NCBI RefSeq assembly: GCF_014698845.1
Contig: NZ_JACJTV010000003.1
Location: 186,001-250,000, forward strand
Origin: Coleofasciculus sp. FACHB-1120
GTDB taxonomy: Bacteria; Cyanobacteriota; Cyanobacteriia; Cyanobacteriales; FACHB-T130
Length of the DNA: 64,000 nucleotides
Direction of reading: 5' to 3'
The position numbers and the translations under genes were made by a program. The notes below the pieces were generated by a model. That model was not told where the DNA came from and did not search any database. It worked only from the letters and a program-made list of their open reading frames with translations. Numbering within the stretch: position 1 is the first letter of the stretch; every line of letters begins with the position of its first letter. Positions 1 to 7,805 of the stretch are shown here, piece by piece.

Positions 1-1111
1 GGTCAATGCCAAAACTGCGAGCCTTTGCCAAAATATTACTTAATCCAGCTTGGTCGGAAATCACAATTCGACGCTCGTTGCCGACTTGTTCTGGCTGAAT
101 ATGTTCGTAAGTCAACGGGTTGCGTTCAACCGCCGAAACGTGGATGCCACCTTTGTGAGCAAACGCAGAACGACCCACAAACGGTGCGTGTTCATCGGGA
201 GCCAGATTGACGACTTCGCTGATGGAACGACTGGCGGCTGTCAGGTGTAGCAGTTGTTCATCTTGAATACAGTCGTATCCCAGTTTGAGTTGCAAATTGG
301 GAATCACAGAGCAAAGGTTAGCATTACCGCAGCGTTCGCCGTAGCCGTTGATGGTGCCTTGCACCATCCTAGCTCCTTCCATAACGGCTGCTAAAGCATT
401 CGCCACTGCTGTATCAGAATCATTGTGCGTGTGAATGCCAAGAAGCGGGAGGTTTCGAGTTTTGAACTCACTGCTGGCTTCTGACTGCTGAGGGCTGATT
501 CCGATTACACTGGCGACATCCCGGACAATTTGACTAATTTCGTGGGGAAGCGTGCCGCCATTGGTGTCGCAGAAGACGAGCCATTCTGCACCGGCGGCGA
601 TCGCACTCTCTAAGGTCTTGAGCGCATAATCCCGATTGTGCTTATAGCCATCAAACCAGTGTTCCGCATCGTAAATCACCCGCCGCCCCTGACTGCGGAG
701 ATATTCAATCGTATCTCCAATCATCGCCAGATTTTCTTCTAAGCTGGTCTTCAGACCTTCTGTAACCTGTAAATCCCAGGATTTGCCAAATATCGTCACC
801 CAGCGCGTTCCCGCCGCGAGAATGGGCTGCAACATCGGATCTTCTGCCGCAGTTGTATGGGGACGGCGAGTCGAACAAAAGGCGACAATTTCTGAGAAGG
901 AGAGTGGTTCTTCCTTCAATTGCCAAAAAAATTGTACATCTTTAGGATTTGCTCCAGGCCAACCCCCTTCAATAAATGGAACGCCCAACTTATCTAGCTT
1001 TCGGGCAATTCGCAACTTGTCTTCGAGTGACAGCGATAGCCCTTCGCGTTGGGCACCGTCGCGCAATGTCGTGTCGTAAATCCAAATTCGGTTTGTTTGA
1101 TCTGAGTGCAT
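1..1111 (-). CDS. cimA: Citramalate synthase, 3' end cut by window edge
   Basis: Condenses pyruvate with acetyl-CoA to citramalate, first step of the threonine-independent route to 2-oxobutyrate and isoleucine. Read on the minus strand, the frame opens with ATG at 1111 and stays open for 370 codons to the window edge. The HMG-CoA-lyase-like barrel begins with DTTLRDGAQ near residue 13, followed by a GGWPG motif, and HTHND lies near residue 226; these suit the CimA-type branch (TIGR00977-like) better than LeuA, which is a judgement from remembered family sequences. The C-terminal regulatory domain lies outside the window. It diverges from the ferredoxin gene at 1218. Confidence 0.88.
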   Translation of the reverse strand, partial: MHSDQTNRIWIYDTTLRDGAQREGLSLSLEDKLRIARKLDKLGVPFIEGGWPGANPKDVQFFWQLKEEPLSFSEIVAFCSTRRPHTTAAEDPMLQPILAAGTRWVTIFGKSWDLQVTEGLKTSLEENLAMIGDTIEYLRSQGRRVIYDAEHWFDGYKHNRDYALKTLESAIAAGAEWLVFCDTNGGTLPHEISQIVRDVASVIGISPQQSEASSEFKTRNLPLLGIHTHNDSDTAVANALAAVMEGARMVQGTINGYGERCGNANLCSVIPNLQLKLGYDCIQDEQLLHLTAASRSISEVVNLAPDEHAPFVGRSAFAHKGGIHVSAVERNPLTYEHIQPEQVGNERRIVISDQAGLSNILAKARSFGID

Positions 1112-1217
1112 GGGAAGTTGTCGCCGAGGGAGAAAATTTAACAGCTAATTTTGTAAAGAACTGTAAAAATAAAGTGAAGATAAATCGTCACTCAAGAGGC
1201 TCGTTGAATCCATCATT

Positions 1218-1556
1218 ATGCCAAAGGTAACAGCTCAAGGAAAAACGTTTGAGTGCAACACGGGGGCTAATCTGCGTAAAGTGCTATTGGAAAATGGCAT
1301 CGACCTCTACAATGGCAAGGCAAAAATCATTAACTGCCAGGGAATTGGTACCTGTGGCACCTGTGCAGTGGCAGTAGAAGGAAACGTTTCCGAAGCCAAC
1401 TGGAAAGATAAAACCCGGCGATCGCTTCCTCCTCATTCTCCCACGGCAAACCGTCGCTTAGCTTGTCAAACCCAGGTTTTAGGAGATGTCAAAGTAACCA
1501 AATTTGATGGATTTTGGGGACAAGGCACTCAAACGGTTTGGACGCCGCAACAATAA
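1218..1556 (+). CDS. 2Fe-2S ferredoxin
   Basis: A 112-residue soluble electron carrier. Cysteines 40, 46, 49 and 83 form a C-x5-C-x2-C-x33-C pattern that would bind one [2Fe-2S] cluster; C13 is extra. The GTCGTC segment and the LACQ around the last cysteine fit a plant/adrenodoxin-type beta-grasp ferredoxin. The partner enzyme is not evident. It is followed 39 nt later by a membrane protein on the same strand, so cotranscription is possible but unproven. Confidence 0.85.
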   Translation: MPKVTAQGKTFECNTGANLRKVLLENGIDLYNGKAKIINCQGIGTCGTCAVAVEGNVSEANWKDKTRRSLPPHSPTANRRLACQTQVLGDVKVTKFDGFWGQGTQTVWTPQQ

Positions 1557-1595
1557 ACAATTTCAGTTTTAAATTTTAGATTTTGAGTTAAAAGC

Positions 1596-2198
1596 GTGTC
1601 ACAAAATCTTGATTTACAGTCGGAATCAACCCAGTCGGAATCAGCGCAACCCAGTCATTTCGTTTTTCGCATTTCCCCCCTGATTCGCATCACCTTGATG
1701 ACGCTTTACCTGGCACTAACGATTCCGCTACCGTTTTTGTCACAGGCATCTGCGTCACCCGTACCGCCTTGGTTGCTGTGGCTGGGAATTGCCTTAGGGT
1801 TAGTCCCGTTATCTGGCGTCCTCAGCGAACGGGTAATTGTGGATGATGAAAAAATCCAGGTCACTTATCCTCGCTGGGTTCCCGGTTTCTTCCGCAAGGG
1901 TTGGTCGTTAGCTTGGGCAGAAGTCAAAGATTTAAAATTTCGCTCGACAGGGCAAGGTGGAATCGTTTATTACTTTATAAGTAAGTCAGAGCAAAAAGCT
2001 TATTTGCTACCGATGCGGGTCGTTGGCTTTGCTCGGTTAGTTAAACTGGTGGAAGACAAGACGGGAATTGATACAACTGATGTTCGTCCTTTGTCTCAGC
2101 CTTGGATGTATCTAATTTTGTTAGTGTTCTCGCTGCTGCTTTTTGTTACAGATGCGTGGACAATTTGGATGGCGACTACACAAGGACGATTGACATAA
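1596..2198 (+). CDS. Conserved membrane protein of unknown function
   Basis: A 200-residue protein with a polar Ser/Gln-rich N-terminus, two hydrophobic segments at about 29-50 and 57-77, a soluble stretch with Trp/Arg/Gly-rich motifs (about 80-165), and a C-terminal membrane segment at about 169-190. The soluble part resembles small PH-like domains of membrane proteins, but that is only an impression. The start is GTG at 1596; no upstream ATG is in frame. The ABC ATPase begins 4 nt after the stop, so the two are probably cotranscribed and this could be a membrane partner of that ATPase, although it is too small for a usual permease. Confidence 0.7.
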   Translation: MSQNLDLQSESTQSESAQPSHFVFRISPLIRITLMTLYLALTIPLPFLSQASASPVPPWLLWLGIALGLVPLSGVLSERVIVDDEKIQVTYPRWVPGFFRKGWSLAWAEVKDLKFRSTGQGGIVYYFISKSEQKAYLLPMRVVGFARLVKLVEDKTGIDTTDVRPLSQPWMYLILLVFSLLLFVTDAWTIWMATTQGRLT

Positions 2199-2202
2199 TT
2201 TT

Positions 2203-2970
2203 TTGAACTACGAAGACACGAAAGCACAAAAAGATTTGCTGCGGCTGGAACGGGTAAGCCTTGCAGCGCCAGTTGGTTCGCAGTATTTATTGAAGGAAAT
2301 TTCGTTTGAGGTATTTCCGGGCGATCGCTTGTGTTTAATTGGCCCTTCTGGTGCCGGAAAAACCTCGCTGTTGCGGCTATTGAACCGACTATTAGAACCG
2401 ACTGCTGGCACAATTTATCTAGAAAATCAAGATTATCGAAAGCTTCCGGTTATTCCGTTGCGGCGGCAGGTAATGCTAGTTTCTCAAGAACCAAAACTTT
2501 TGGGAATGACTGTTAGAGATGCCTTAGCTTATCCTCTGGTTTTGCAAGGTGCGACAAAACAGGTAATTCAGCAGCAATTGCTCACATGGATCGAGCAACT
2601 ACACATCCCAGAAGATTGGTTAGGGCGGACAGAAGTGCAACTGTCGCAAGGACAACGGCAATTGGTGGGAATTGCCCGTGCCCTCGTTATCCAACCTAAA
2701 ATTTTATTACTTGATGAGCCAACGTCTGCCCTAGATGCGGGTCGTGCTGCTTACGTGCTGCAAGTATTAACGCAACTTTGCAACGAGGGAAAAACTACAG
2801 TATTGATGGTCAATCACCAGTTAGATTTAGCCCAAATGTTTTGCAATCGGGTTTTATATTTGCAGGATGGGCAGTTGCTGGAGGATGTCTCAGCAGCACA
2901 GATAGACTGGACTAATTTACGCGATCGCTTTATCCAAGCGGAAGCACAAGCTGCTCAAGATTGGGGTTAA
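2203..2970 (+). CDS. ABC transporter ATP-binding protein
   Basis: A 255-residue single nucleotide-binding domain. Walker A is GPSGAGKT at 47-54, the signature is LSQGQ at 147-151, Walker B is ILLLDEP at 167-173, followed by the D-loop SALDAG, and the switch His is in MVNHQ. The QEPKLLGMTVRDALAYPL stretch is like FetA/YbbL-type and phosphate-type importer ATPases, so substrate is uncertain. The start would be TTG at 2203, only 4 nt after the preceding stop; no ATG fits before the domain. No permease gene follows; a convergent exbD comes next. Confidence 0.85.
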   Translation: MNYEDTKAQKDLLRLERVSLAAPVGSQYLLKEISFEVFPGDRLCLIGPSGAGKTSLLRLLNRLLEPTAGTIYLENQDYRKLPVIPLRRQVMLVSQEPKLLGMTVRDALAYPLVLQGATKQVIQQQLLTWIEQLHIPEDWLGRTEVQLSQGQRQLVGIARALVIQPKILLLDEPTSALDAGRAAYVLQVLTQLCNEGKTTVLMVNHQLDLAQMFCNRVLYLQDGQLLEDVSAAQIDWTNLRDRFIQAEAQAAQDWG

Positions 2971-2998
2971 GGGTAATTAGTAATTGTCATGAGTGATA

Positions 2999-3030
2999 AG
3001 TCATTAGTTCGTTACTACTAACTAATGACT
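2999..3030. repeat. Inverted repeat between convergent genes
   Basis: AGTCATTAGTT (2999-3009) and AACTAATGACT (3020-3030) are perfect 11-bp arms around a 10-nt loop, between the convergent ABC ATPase and exbD genes. It could act as a weak bidirectional terminator, but lacks a T-tract. The same CATTAGT core recurs in the inverted repeat at 49276-49313. Confidence 0.6.
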
Positions 3031-3069
3031 ATCGACTGATAACGAATAATCTTTGACCCAATGGACGGA

Positions 3070-3489
3070 TTACTTCTTCGTAGCGATCGCTAATTTTGCC
3101 CCTTTAACCTTACGCAATTGATCCATCACCGCCACGACTTGACCGTGGTTGACGCCTTCATCAGCATTTAGCACGACAAGGGTTTCTTGCTCAGATGGAA
3201 TTAGCGATCGCACTCCGGTTTCCAATTCCTCTAAATCAATTGGCTGCCGGTTCAGTGCGATTTCTCCTTCTTCATCAATTGACACCGTTACGGGTGTCGA
3301 TTTTTGAGCTTGTCCGGTTGCTGCATTTGGCAAATTCACCGATAACCCTTCTGAACGGGTCAAAAACAGTGTGGACATGATGAAAAAGGTCAAAATGGCG
3401 AAGATTACATCGATCATCGGCACGATGTTAATCTGCACTGGGATATCCGGCTCATCGGGTAGTCGCATAGGAAGGCTCTCCTTTTTCAT
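3070..3489 (-). CDS. exbD: ExbD/TolR-type biopolymer transport protein
   Basis: A 139-residue component of the proton-driven ExbB-ExbD motor that energises TonB. Residues 18-42 form one membrane helix that contains the Asp of the VPMIDVIF motif, the proton-binding residue of the family; the rest is periplasmic, with the usual SIDEEGEI segment. The gene overlaps the end of exbB by 38 nt if it starts at the MKKESLP methionine at 3489, or by 17 nt if it starts at Met8 (3468). It is cotranscribed with exbB and diverges from tonB. Confidence 0.9.
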   Translation of the reverse strand: MKKESLPMRLPDEPDIPVQINIVPMIDVIFAILTFFIMSTLFLTRSEGLSVNLPNAATGQAQKSTPVTVSIDEEGEIALNRQPIDLEELETGVRSLIPSEQETLVVLNADEGVNHGQVVAVMDQLRKVKGAKLAIATKK

Positions 3490-4102
3490 AACGGCGACGG
3501 TATAACAGTTCTAGCTGACCGCCGTACTCTTGAATGTGTGCCGACTGCCTCTGATAGAAACCGCGAAAGGCATTTGAAAACACGAGGGCAAAAATTGCCA
3601 CAATTAATCCGGTGGCGGTGGAAACTAACGCCTCGCTAATCCCTGCCGTAACACCCACCGTCTGGCTGCCTCCGACGCTTCCTAGCGTCAGCGAGGCAAA
3701 GGAGTTAATCAGCCCCAAAACCGTTCCTAGCAACCCCAGTAGAGGGGAAAGAGCGATGATCGTTTCAAACACCACATTGAATCGCTTCAATCCAGGTAAC
3801 TCGGCTTGCGCTTCACTTTCCAGCGCTAATCGAAATTCTTCTGGATTGGGTTGTTCCAGTTCTAAAGCTGCCAAAAAGATCCGCGCAATCGGCAACTCAG
3901 CATTCTGCTTTAGCCGATGCACAGCAGCTTCAGGATCGTGCTGATAAAGCTTCATCACGTCTCGCACAACCCGATCTTGCCGTCGGTTAATGCGATACCA
4001 AAACCTTGCACGCTCTATTACTAGGGCGATCGCTAATATAGAAAATCCTAGGAGTGGCCACATGACCACGCCACCCGCCGCAAAAAGATTACTAATTCCC
4101 AT
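3452..4102 (-). CDS. exbB: MotA/TolQ/ExbB proton channel protein
   Basis: A 216-residue inner-membrane proton channel subunit paired with ExbD. There is a membrane segment near the N-terminus (about 8-28), a cytoplasmic region, and two C-terminal helices around 108-132 and 148-172 containing the conserved LLGLLGTVLGLI and GISEALVSTATGL stretches. The ATG is at 4102. It diverges from tonB (4414) across a 311-nt spacer that could control both transcription units. TolQ is an alternative name, but the adjacent tonB and receptor favour ExbB. Confidence 0.9.
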   Translation of the reverse strand: MGISNLFAAGGVVMWPLLGFSILAIALVIERARFWYRINRRQDRVVRDVMKLYQHDPEAAVHRLKQNAELPIARIFLAALELEQPNPEEFRLALESEAQAELPGLKRFNVVFETIIALSPLLGLLGTVLGLINSFASLTLGSVGGSQTVGVTAGISEALVSTATGLIVAIFALVFSNAFRGFYQRQSAHIQEYGGQLELLYRRRYEKGEPSYATTR

Positions 4103-4413
4103 CTAATTTCTCTAGGGCAATCAACAAGGCTTAGCCTACCAGCTTACTGGAGTATTAAAGCTGATAGAAGTTCTCAAGAGAAATTAAACCTAATGAGAAT
4201 CTATGTCAAGCAGTTCTCCACAACTTGAGGAATAAGGAGTTTTGTTAAGTAATTTTAACAAAACTGTTGAAAAGGTTGAGAAGCCTATCAAGGAAAGGTT
4301 TGGAGAGGATTAGGCTAAGGCGATCGCAGCCTATTTTACTGGTTCTCCCTCTTGACATTTACTTCAGTGCATCTTACCTTGACCAAACAAGTGCAAATAA
4401 CTTGCAATAATCT
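4103..4413. promoter_or_regulatory. Divergent exbB / tonB control region
   Basis: A 311-nt spacer between divergent transport genes. It holds a perfect 11-bp inverted repeat, AGTTTTGTTAA (4238-4248) and TTAACAAAACT (4255-4265), with a 6-nt gap; a small TTCTC/GAGAA palindrome at 4171-4182 on the exbB side; and ACTTGCAATAA at 4400-4410, an 11-mer that also occurs upstream of the receptor gene at 9010-9020. These are plausible operator sites (Fur-like for the last), not proven ones. Confidence 0.45.
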
Positions 4414-6426
4414 ATGGGCTTGTCAAGTGTTGCTGTTCAGCAGCGAGAAAAAGAAGAAGAGGCTCTGAGGTCTTTTATAACCTACAGCCTCATCGGTTCC
4501 TTCGCACTCCATCTGGGAGTGCTGGCGATGAGCAATCGTTGGGTGAAAACATCTGACATCATTGCCGAAGAGCCAATGGAAGTTGTGGTTCTCGATCCTG
4601 AGAGCCTTCAAGCTTTGGAACCAGAGGAAGATACTCCAAAAGAAGATCAACAAGAGCAGACGCCATCGGCAGCAAGTTCAGTTGCAACCGAAGGTTCTCG
4701 TATACTTACGGGTTCTAGGCAGGAATCGGCAGAAGGTTCAGTTGCAGCAGAGAGTTCGAGTCAAAGCAGTACACCCGATACCAGTGCTGCTGCGCCAGCA
4801 TCTCAACCTCGCACGGAACCAAAAGCGGCTCCCTCTCCACTGGTAGCGTCGCAACCTACGCGCCCTGAAGTAGTACCGCAGCCAGTGCGACAGCCGCTGG
4901 CGGTAAATTTACCCCCGTTCCGACCCACTCAAACGCCCAAACGAGTCGCCCCCGATTCAGCAACACCTGTCAAGCGTGAAGAACCCGTTGCTGACACGCC
5001 CAGACCAATAGAGAAGCCGTCTTTAGAACGCGCTGAGAAACCCAATCCAGTCAGTAACTCGCAGCCGATTGCCCAGCCTAGCTCAGTTGCTGTTGCGCCG
5101 TCTCCACAGAGTGATAAGCCAGCAGCTTCAACACAGGCGAGTCCTTCTTTGCAGCAACAAACGTCTGAAAGATTTAGAGATTTAGTTAGAGGAATTACCG
5201 GCTCCAGACAAACTCAAGAAAGTGCAGGAAATAGCGCTAGCCAAACTGATAACAGCAGTACCATCGGCGGCTCTACTGTTGCTGCCGGAACGGGAAGTCT
5301 GCTAGGCAGTGGTTCTGTTACGGGTAACGGCACTGGTACAGGCTCAGGACAAGGAAGCGGTAGGGGCACTGGCACAGGTAGTGGCACTGTTACGAGTAAC
5401 GGCACTGTTACGGGTAACGGCACTGGTACAGGCTCAGGACAAGGAAGCGGTAGGGGCACTGGCACAGGTAGTGGCACTGGCACCAGCAAAGAATCAGGAA
5501 CTGGAAGAGATGTAGCGATAGTTCCGGAAAATTTCAAACCGAGAACTGAGCCAAGAACTGAGCCAAGAGACCGGGATGAAGAACGTCCTTCGAGGAGATC
5601 GGGATCGAGCCGAATCGGTTGCGTTAAATGTGACAAGCCCAACTATCCAAGTAATGCAAGACGGCAAGGTGTCGAAGGCGCATCCCAGGTCAGTGTTGAT
5701 GTTGATGAAAAAGGCAATGTGACTAATGTTCGGGTGTCGCGTTCCAGTGGTAGTAGGGAACTCGATGAAGCTGCTGTGAGAGCCGCCAGAAATTGGAAGT
5801 TCAGTTCTTCATCTGGTAAACGAGAGGGGGTTCGGGCTTCAGTTGATTTTCAGCTAGAGGGATCGGAGCGATCGCGTCGTTCGCGTGAGCGTCGTCGCAC
5901 AGAATCGGCATCTTCCAGCCGTAGCTCCGAGGCATCGACTCCCCGGCGGCGGCGGCGCTTGGAAGCGGCATCTTCTTCCACGAGCGCCTCAGAAACGCCG
6001 CGTCGTTCTCGGCGGCGGCGCTTGGAAGCGGCATCTTCTTCCACAAGTGCCTCGCAGACTCCACGTCGGGTACGGCGGCGTTTGGAAGCAGCATCTTCTT
6101 CCACAAGTGCCTCGCAGACTCCACGTCGGGCACGGCGGCGGCGCGTGGAATCTGCGGCGGCTAGTCCGACGCGGCAAGCCCCAGGGGCACGGCGACGGCG
6201 TGTAGAATCTGCGGCGGCTAGTCCGACGCGGCAAGCTCCACGTCGGGCACGGCGGCGCGTGGAATCTGCCTCTAGTCCGGTGCGGCAAGCCCCACGGGCA
6301 CGGCGGCAGCGTCGTCTAGAAGCCGGTTCAGGCAGTCAGTCACAACAAGCTCCACGGGCACGGCGGCGGAGAGCTGCACCTTCCTCAGCACAATCATCAG
6401 GTTCACCTACTACGAGCAATGAGTAA
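4414..6426 (+). CDS. tonB: TonB-family energy transducer with long repetitive tails
   Basis: A 670-residue TonB. A membrane helix lies at about 23-40. It is followed by a long Pro/Ser/Gln-rich periplasmic spacer, a Gly/Thr/Ser repeat region (about 300-365) and the TonB C-terminal domain (about 405-490), where YPSNARRQGVEGA and the ELDEAAVRAARNWKF stretch mark the family. Unusually, another 180 residues follow the domain, built of eight or so RRRR(L/V)E(A/S) units; most TonB proteins end with the domain. The start fits the membrane helix, though no clear Shine-Dalgarno precedes it. Partners should be ExbB/ExbD and the receptor at 9077. Confidence 0.85.
   Translation: MGLSSVAVQQREKEEEALRSFITYSLIGSFALHLGVLAMSNRWVKTSDIIAEEPMEVVVLDPESLQALEPEEDTPKEDQQEQTPSAASSVATEGSRILTGSRQESAEGSVAAESSSQSSTPDTSAAAPASQPRTEPKAAPSPLVASQPTRPEVVPQPVRQPLAVNLPPFRPTQTPKRVAPDSATPVKREEPVADTPRPIEKPSLERAEKPNPVSNSQPIAQPSSVAVAPSPQSDKPAASTQASPSLQQQTSERFRDLVRGITGSRQTQESAGNSASQTDNSSTIGGSTVAAGTGSLLGSGSVTGNGTGTGSGQGSGRGTGTGSGTVTSNGTVTGNGTGTGSGQGSGRGTGTGSGTGTSKESGTGRDVAIVPENFKPRTEPRTEPRDRDEERPSRRSGSSRIGCVKCDKPNYPSNARRQGVEGASQVSVDVDEKGNVTNVRVSRSSGSRELDEAAVRAARNWKFSSSSGKREGVRASVDFQLEGSERSRRSRERRRTESASSSRSSEASTPRRRRRLEAASSSTSASETPRRSRRRRLEAASSSTSASQTPRRVRRRLEAASSSTSASQTPRRARRRRVESAAASPTRQAPGARRRRVESAAASPTRQAPRRARRRVESASSPVRQAPRARRQRRLEAGSGSQSQQAPRARRRRAAPSSAQSSGSPTTSNE
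5316..5479 (+). repeat. 90-bp-period direct repeat in the tonB linker
   Basis: A stretch starting TGTTACGGGTAACGG at 5316 recurs at 5406. The roughly 74-nt repeated segments (5316-5389 and 5406-5479) are nearly identical and encode Gly/Thr/Ser/Gln/Arg low-complexity sequence. The period is a multiple of three, so gain or loss of a unit keeps the frame. Confidence 0.85.
5930..6380 (+). repeat. Arg-rich minisatellite in the tonB 3' end
   Basis: About eight in-frame units of roughly 51-63 nt, each starting with CGGCGGCGG-like Arg codons, then (L/V)E(A/S) and a Ser/Ala/Thr/Gln/Pro spacer. Neighbouring units are close copies (for example around 6000-6120), with length differences in multiples of three. 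It is GC-rich compared with its surroundings, and it creates long spurious antisense reading frames. Confidence 0.85.
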
Positions 6427-6502
6427 TTGCCTCTCAATCAGAGTGGGTATAGACTCTTGAACTGATTGTCGAATACCCAATCACTCGTCGCTAAGTAAAC
6501 TT

Positions 6503-7669
6503 ATGCACAGCATTAAGACAGCGATCGCAATTTTAGGAGTTGTTATCGGAGTGGGTGGAGTAACCCCTGGAGTTCGTGCCCAGTCAGAAGCATCCCCCGC
6601 TCCTACCAGCCCTCAAATTAAACCGCCTGCTTCTACCAGTCCCCGCCTCCAAGGGAATCCTGAGGCGCTGCTCCAACAGGGTTTGGACAAACTTGACGCC
6701 GGAGACTACAAGGCAGCGGTCGATCTGTTGTCGAAGGTGCTGGAAGTAAATCCTAATGATACGGAAGCTTACTACAATCGAGCCGTGGCTCTGGTTGAGC
6801 TAGAGGACTACAAGAAAGCGATCGCTGATTATAGCAAAGTGCTACAACTCGATCCCCAGGATGATGAAGCTTACTTGAATCGAGGACTAGCTCGTACCGA
6901 GTTAGAAGACGACGCCGGAGCGATCGCTGATTACAGCGAAGTTATCAAATTGAAGCCCGATCAAGCAGAAGCTTACTATCAAAGAGGAATCGCTTATGCT
7001 CAGCTAGAGGAAGATAATAAAGCGATTGAAGACCTTCAGAAAGCCTCTGAACTCTTTGCTACGCAAGGCAACCCAAATCAGTCCAAAGAAGCACTGCTCA
7101 GCATTGATGTTGACGACAAAGGAAATGTGACTAATGTTCGGGTGTCGCGTTCCAGTGGTAGTAGGGAACTTGATGAAGCTGCTGTGAGAGCCGCCAGAAA
7201 TTGGAAGTTCAGTTCTTCATCTGGTAAACGAGAGGGGGTTCGGGCTTCAGTTGATTTTCAGCTAGAGGGATCGCAGCGATCGCGAGAACGACGCGAGCAT
7301 CGTCGTCGCTTAGAATCGGCATCTTCCGACCGTAGCTCCGAGGCATTGACTCCCCGGCGTCTGAGAGTCGCACCTTCCTCAGCAGAATCATCGGGTTCAG
7401 CCATGCTCAGCTTTGATGTTGATGACAAAGGAAATGTCACCAATGTTCGCCTGTCTCGTTCCAGCGGTAGTAGGGAACTCGATGAAGCTGCTGTGAGAGC
7501 CGCCAGAAATTGGAAGTTTGATTCTTCCTCTGGTAGACAACAGGGGGTTCCGGCTTCAGTTGATTTTCAGCTAGAGGGATCGGAGCGTTCGCGTTGTTCT
7601 TGCGAACATCGTCGCTCAGAATCGGCATCTTCCGACCGTAGCTCGGAGCCATCACTCCCCCAGCGGTGA
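6503..7669 (+). CDS. Chimeric exported protein: TPR domain fused to two TonB C-terminal domains
   Basis: A 388-residue protein. Residues 1-26 form a signal peptide ending VRAQ, followed by a PTSP/IKPPA linker and four tetratricopeptide repeats (about 50-195) that nearly match the protein at 7806. After SKEALL the sequence switches to two TonB C-terminal domain copies (about 197-260 and 300-362), each with GNVTNVR and the ELDEAAVRAARNWKF stretch, separated and followed by Arg/Ser-rich tails copied from the preceding tonB. It has no membrane helix other than the signal. The TGA at 7667 falls inside sequence that continues to match the tonB tail up to TAA at 7729, so the C-terminus is probably truncated. 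Confidence 0.75.
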   Translation: MHSIKTAIAILGVVIGVGGVTPGVRAQSEASPAPTSPQIKPPASTSPRLQGNPEALLQQGLDKLDAGDYKAAVDLLSKVLEVNPNDTEAYYNRAVALVELEDYKKAIADYSKVLQLDPQDDEAYLNRGLARTELEDDAGAIADYSEVIKLKPDQAEAYYQRGIAYAQLEEDNKAIEDLQKASELFATQGNPNQSKEALLSIDVDDKGNVTNVRVSRSSGSRELDEAAVRAARNWKFSSSSGKREGVRASVDFQLEGSQRSRERREHRRRLESASSDRSSEALTPRRLRVAPSSAESSGSAMLSFDVDDKGNVTNVRLSRSSGSRELDEAAVRAARNWKFDSSSGRQQGVPASVDFQLEGSERSRCSCEHRRSESASSDRSSEPSLPQR

Positions 7670-7729
7670 CGGAAAGCTGCACCTTCCTCAGCAGAATCAT
7701 CAGGTTCAGCTACTACGAACAATGAATAA
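7670..7729 (+). pseudogene. Untranslated remnant of the copied tonB tail
   Basis: In the frame of the preceding gene, the 19 codons after the TGA at 7667 encode KAAPSSAESSGSATT-type sequence ending NNE and TAA, closely matching the last residues of the tonB at 4414. The following spacer (7730-7805) likewise matches 6427-6502. This shows a duplicated gene end disabled by one in-frame stop. Confidence 0.75.
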
Positions 7730-7805
7730 TTGCCTCTCAACCAGAGTGGGTATACACTCTTGAACTGATTGTTGAATACCCAATCACTCGTCACCAAGTA
7801 AATTT

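Noticed and set aside
705-1230. Frames overlapping the cimA gene on both strands
   Set aside because: Shadows of the clear CimA frame; the stretch 976-1230 only overlaps its start region.
5214-5642. Long antisense frame opposite the Gly/Thr repeat of tonB
   Set aside because: Its PVPVPLP repeats are a mirror of the low-complexity sense sequence; no start signal or family features.
5801-6288. Antisense and off-frame readings over the Arg-rich tail
   Set aside because: The repeat has few stop codons in all frames, which produces artefacts; tonB on the plus strand explains it.
5930-6380. Possible CRISPR-like array
   Set aside because: Units vary in length, lack unique spacers, are in frame with a protein, and no cas genes are near.
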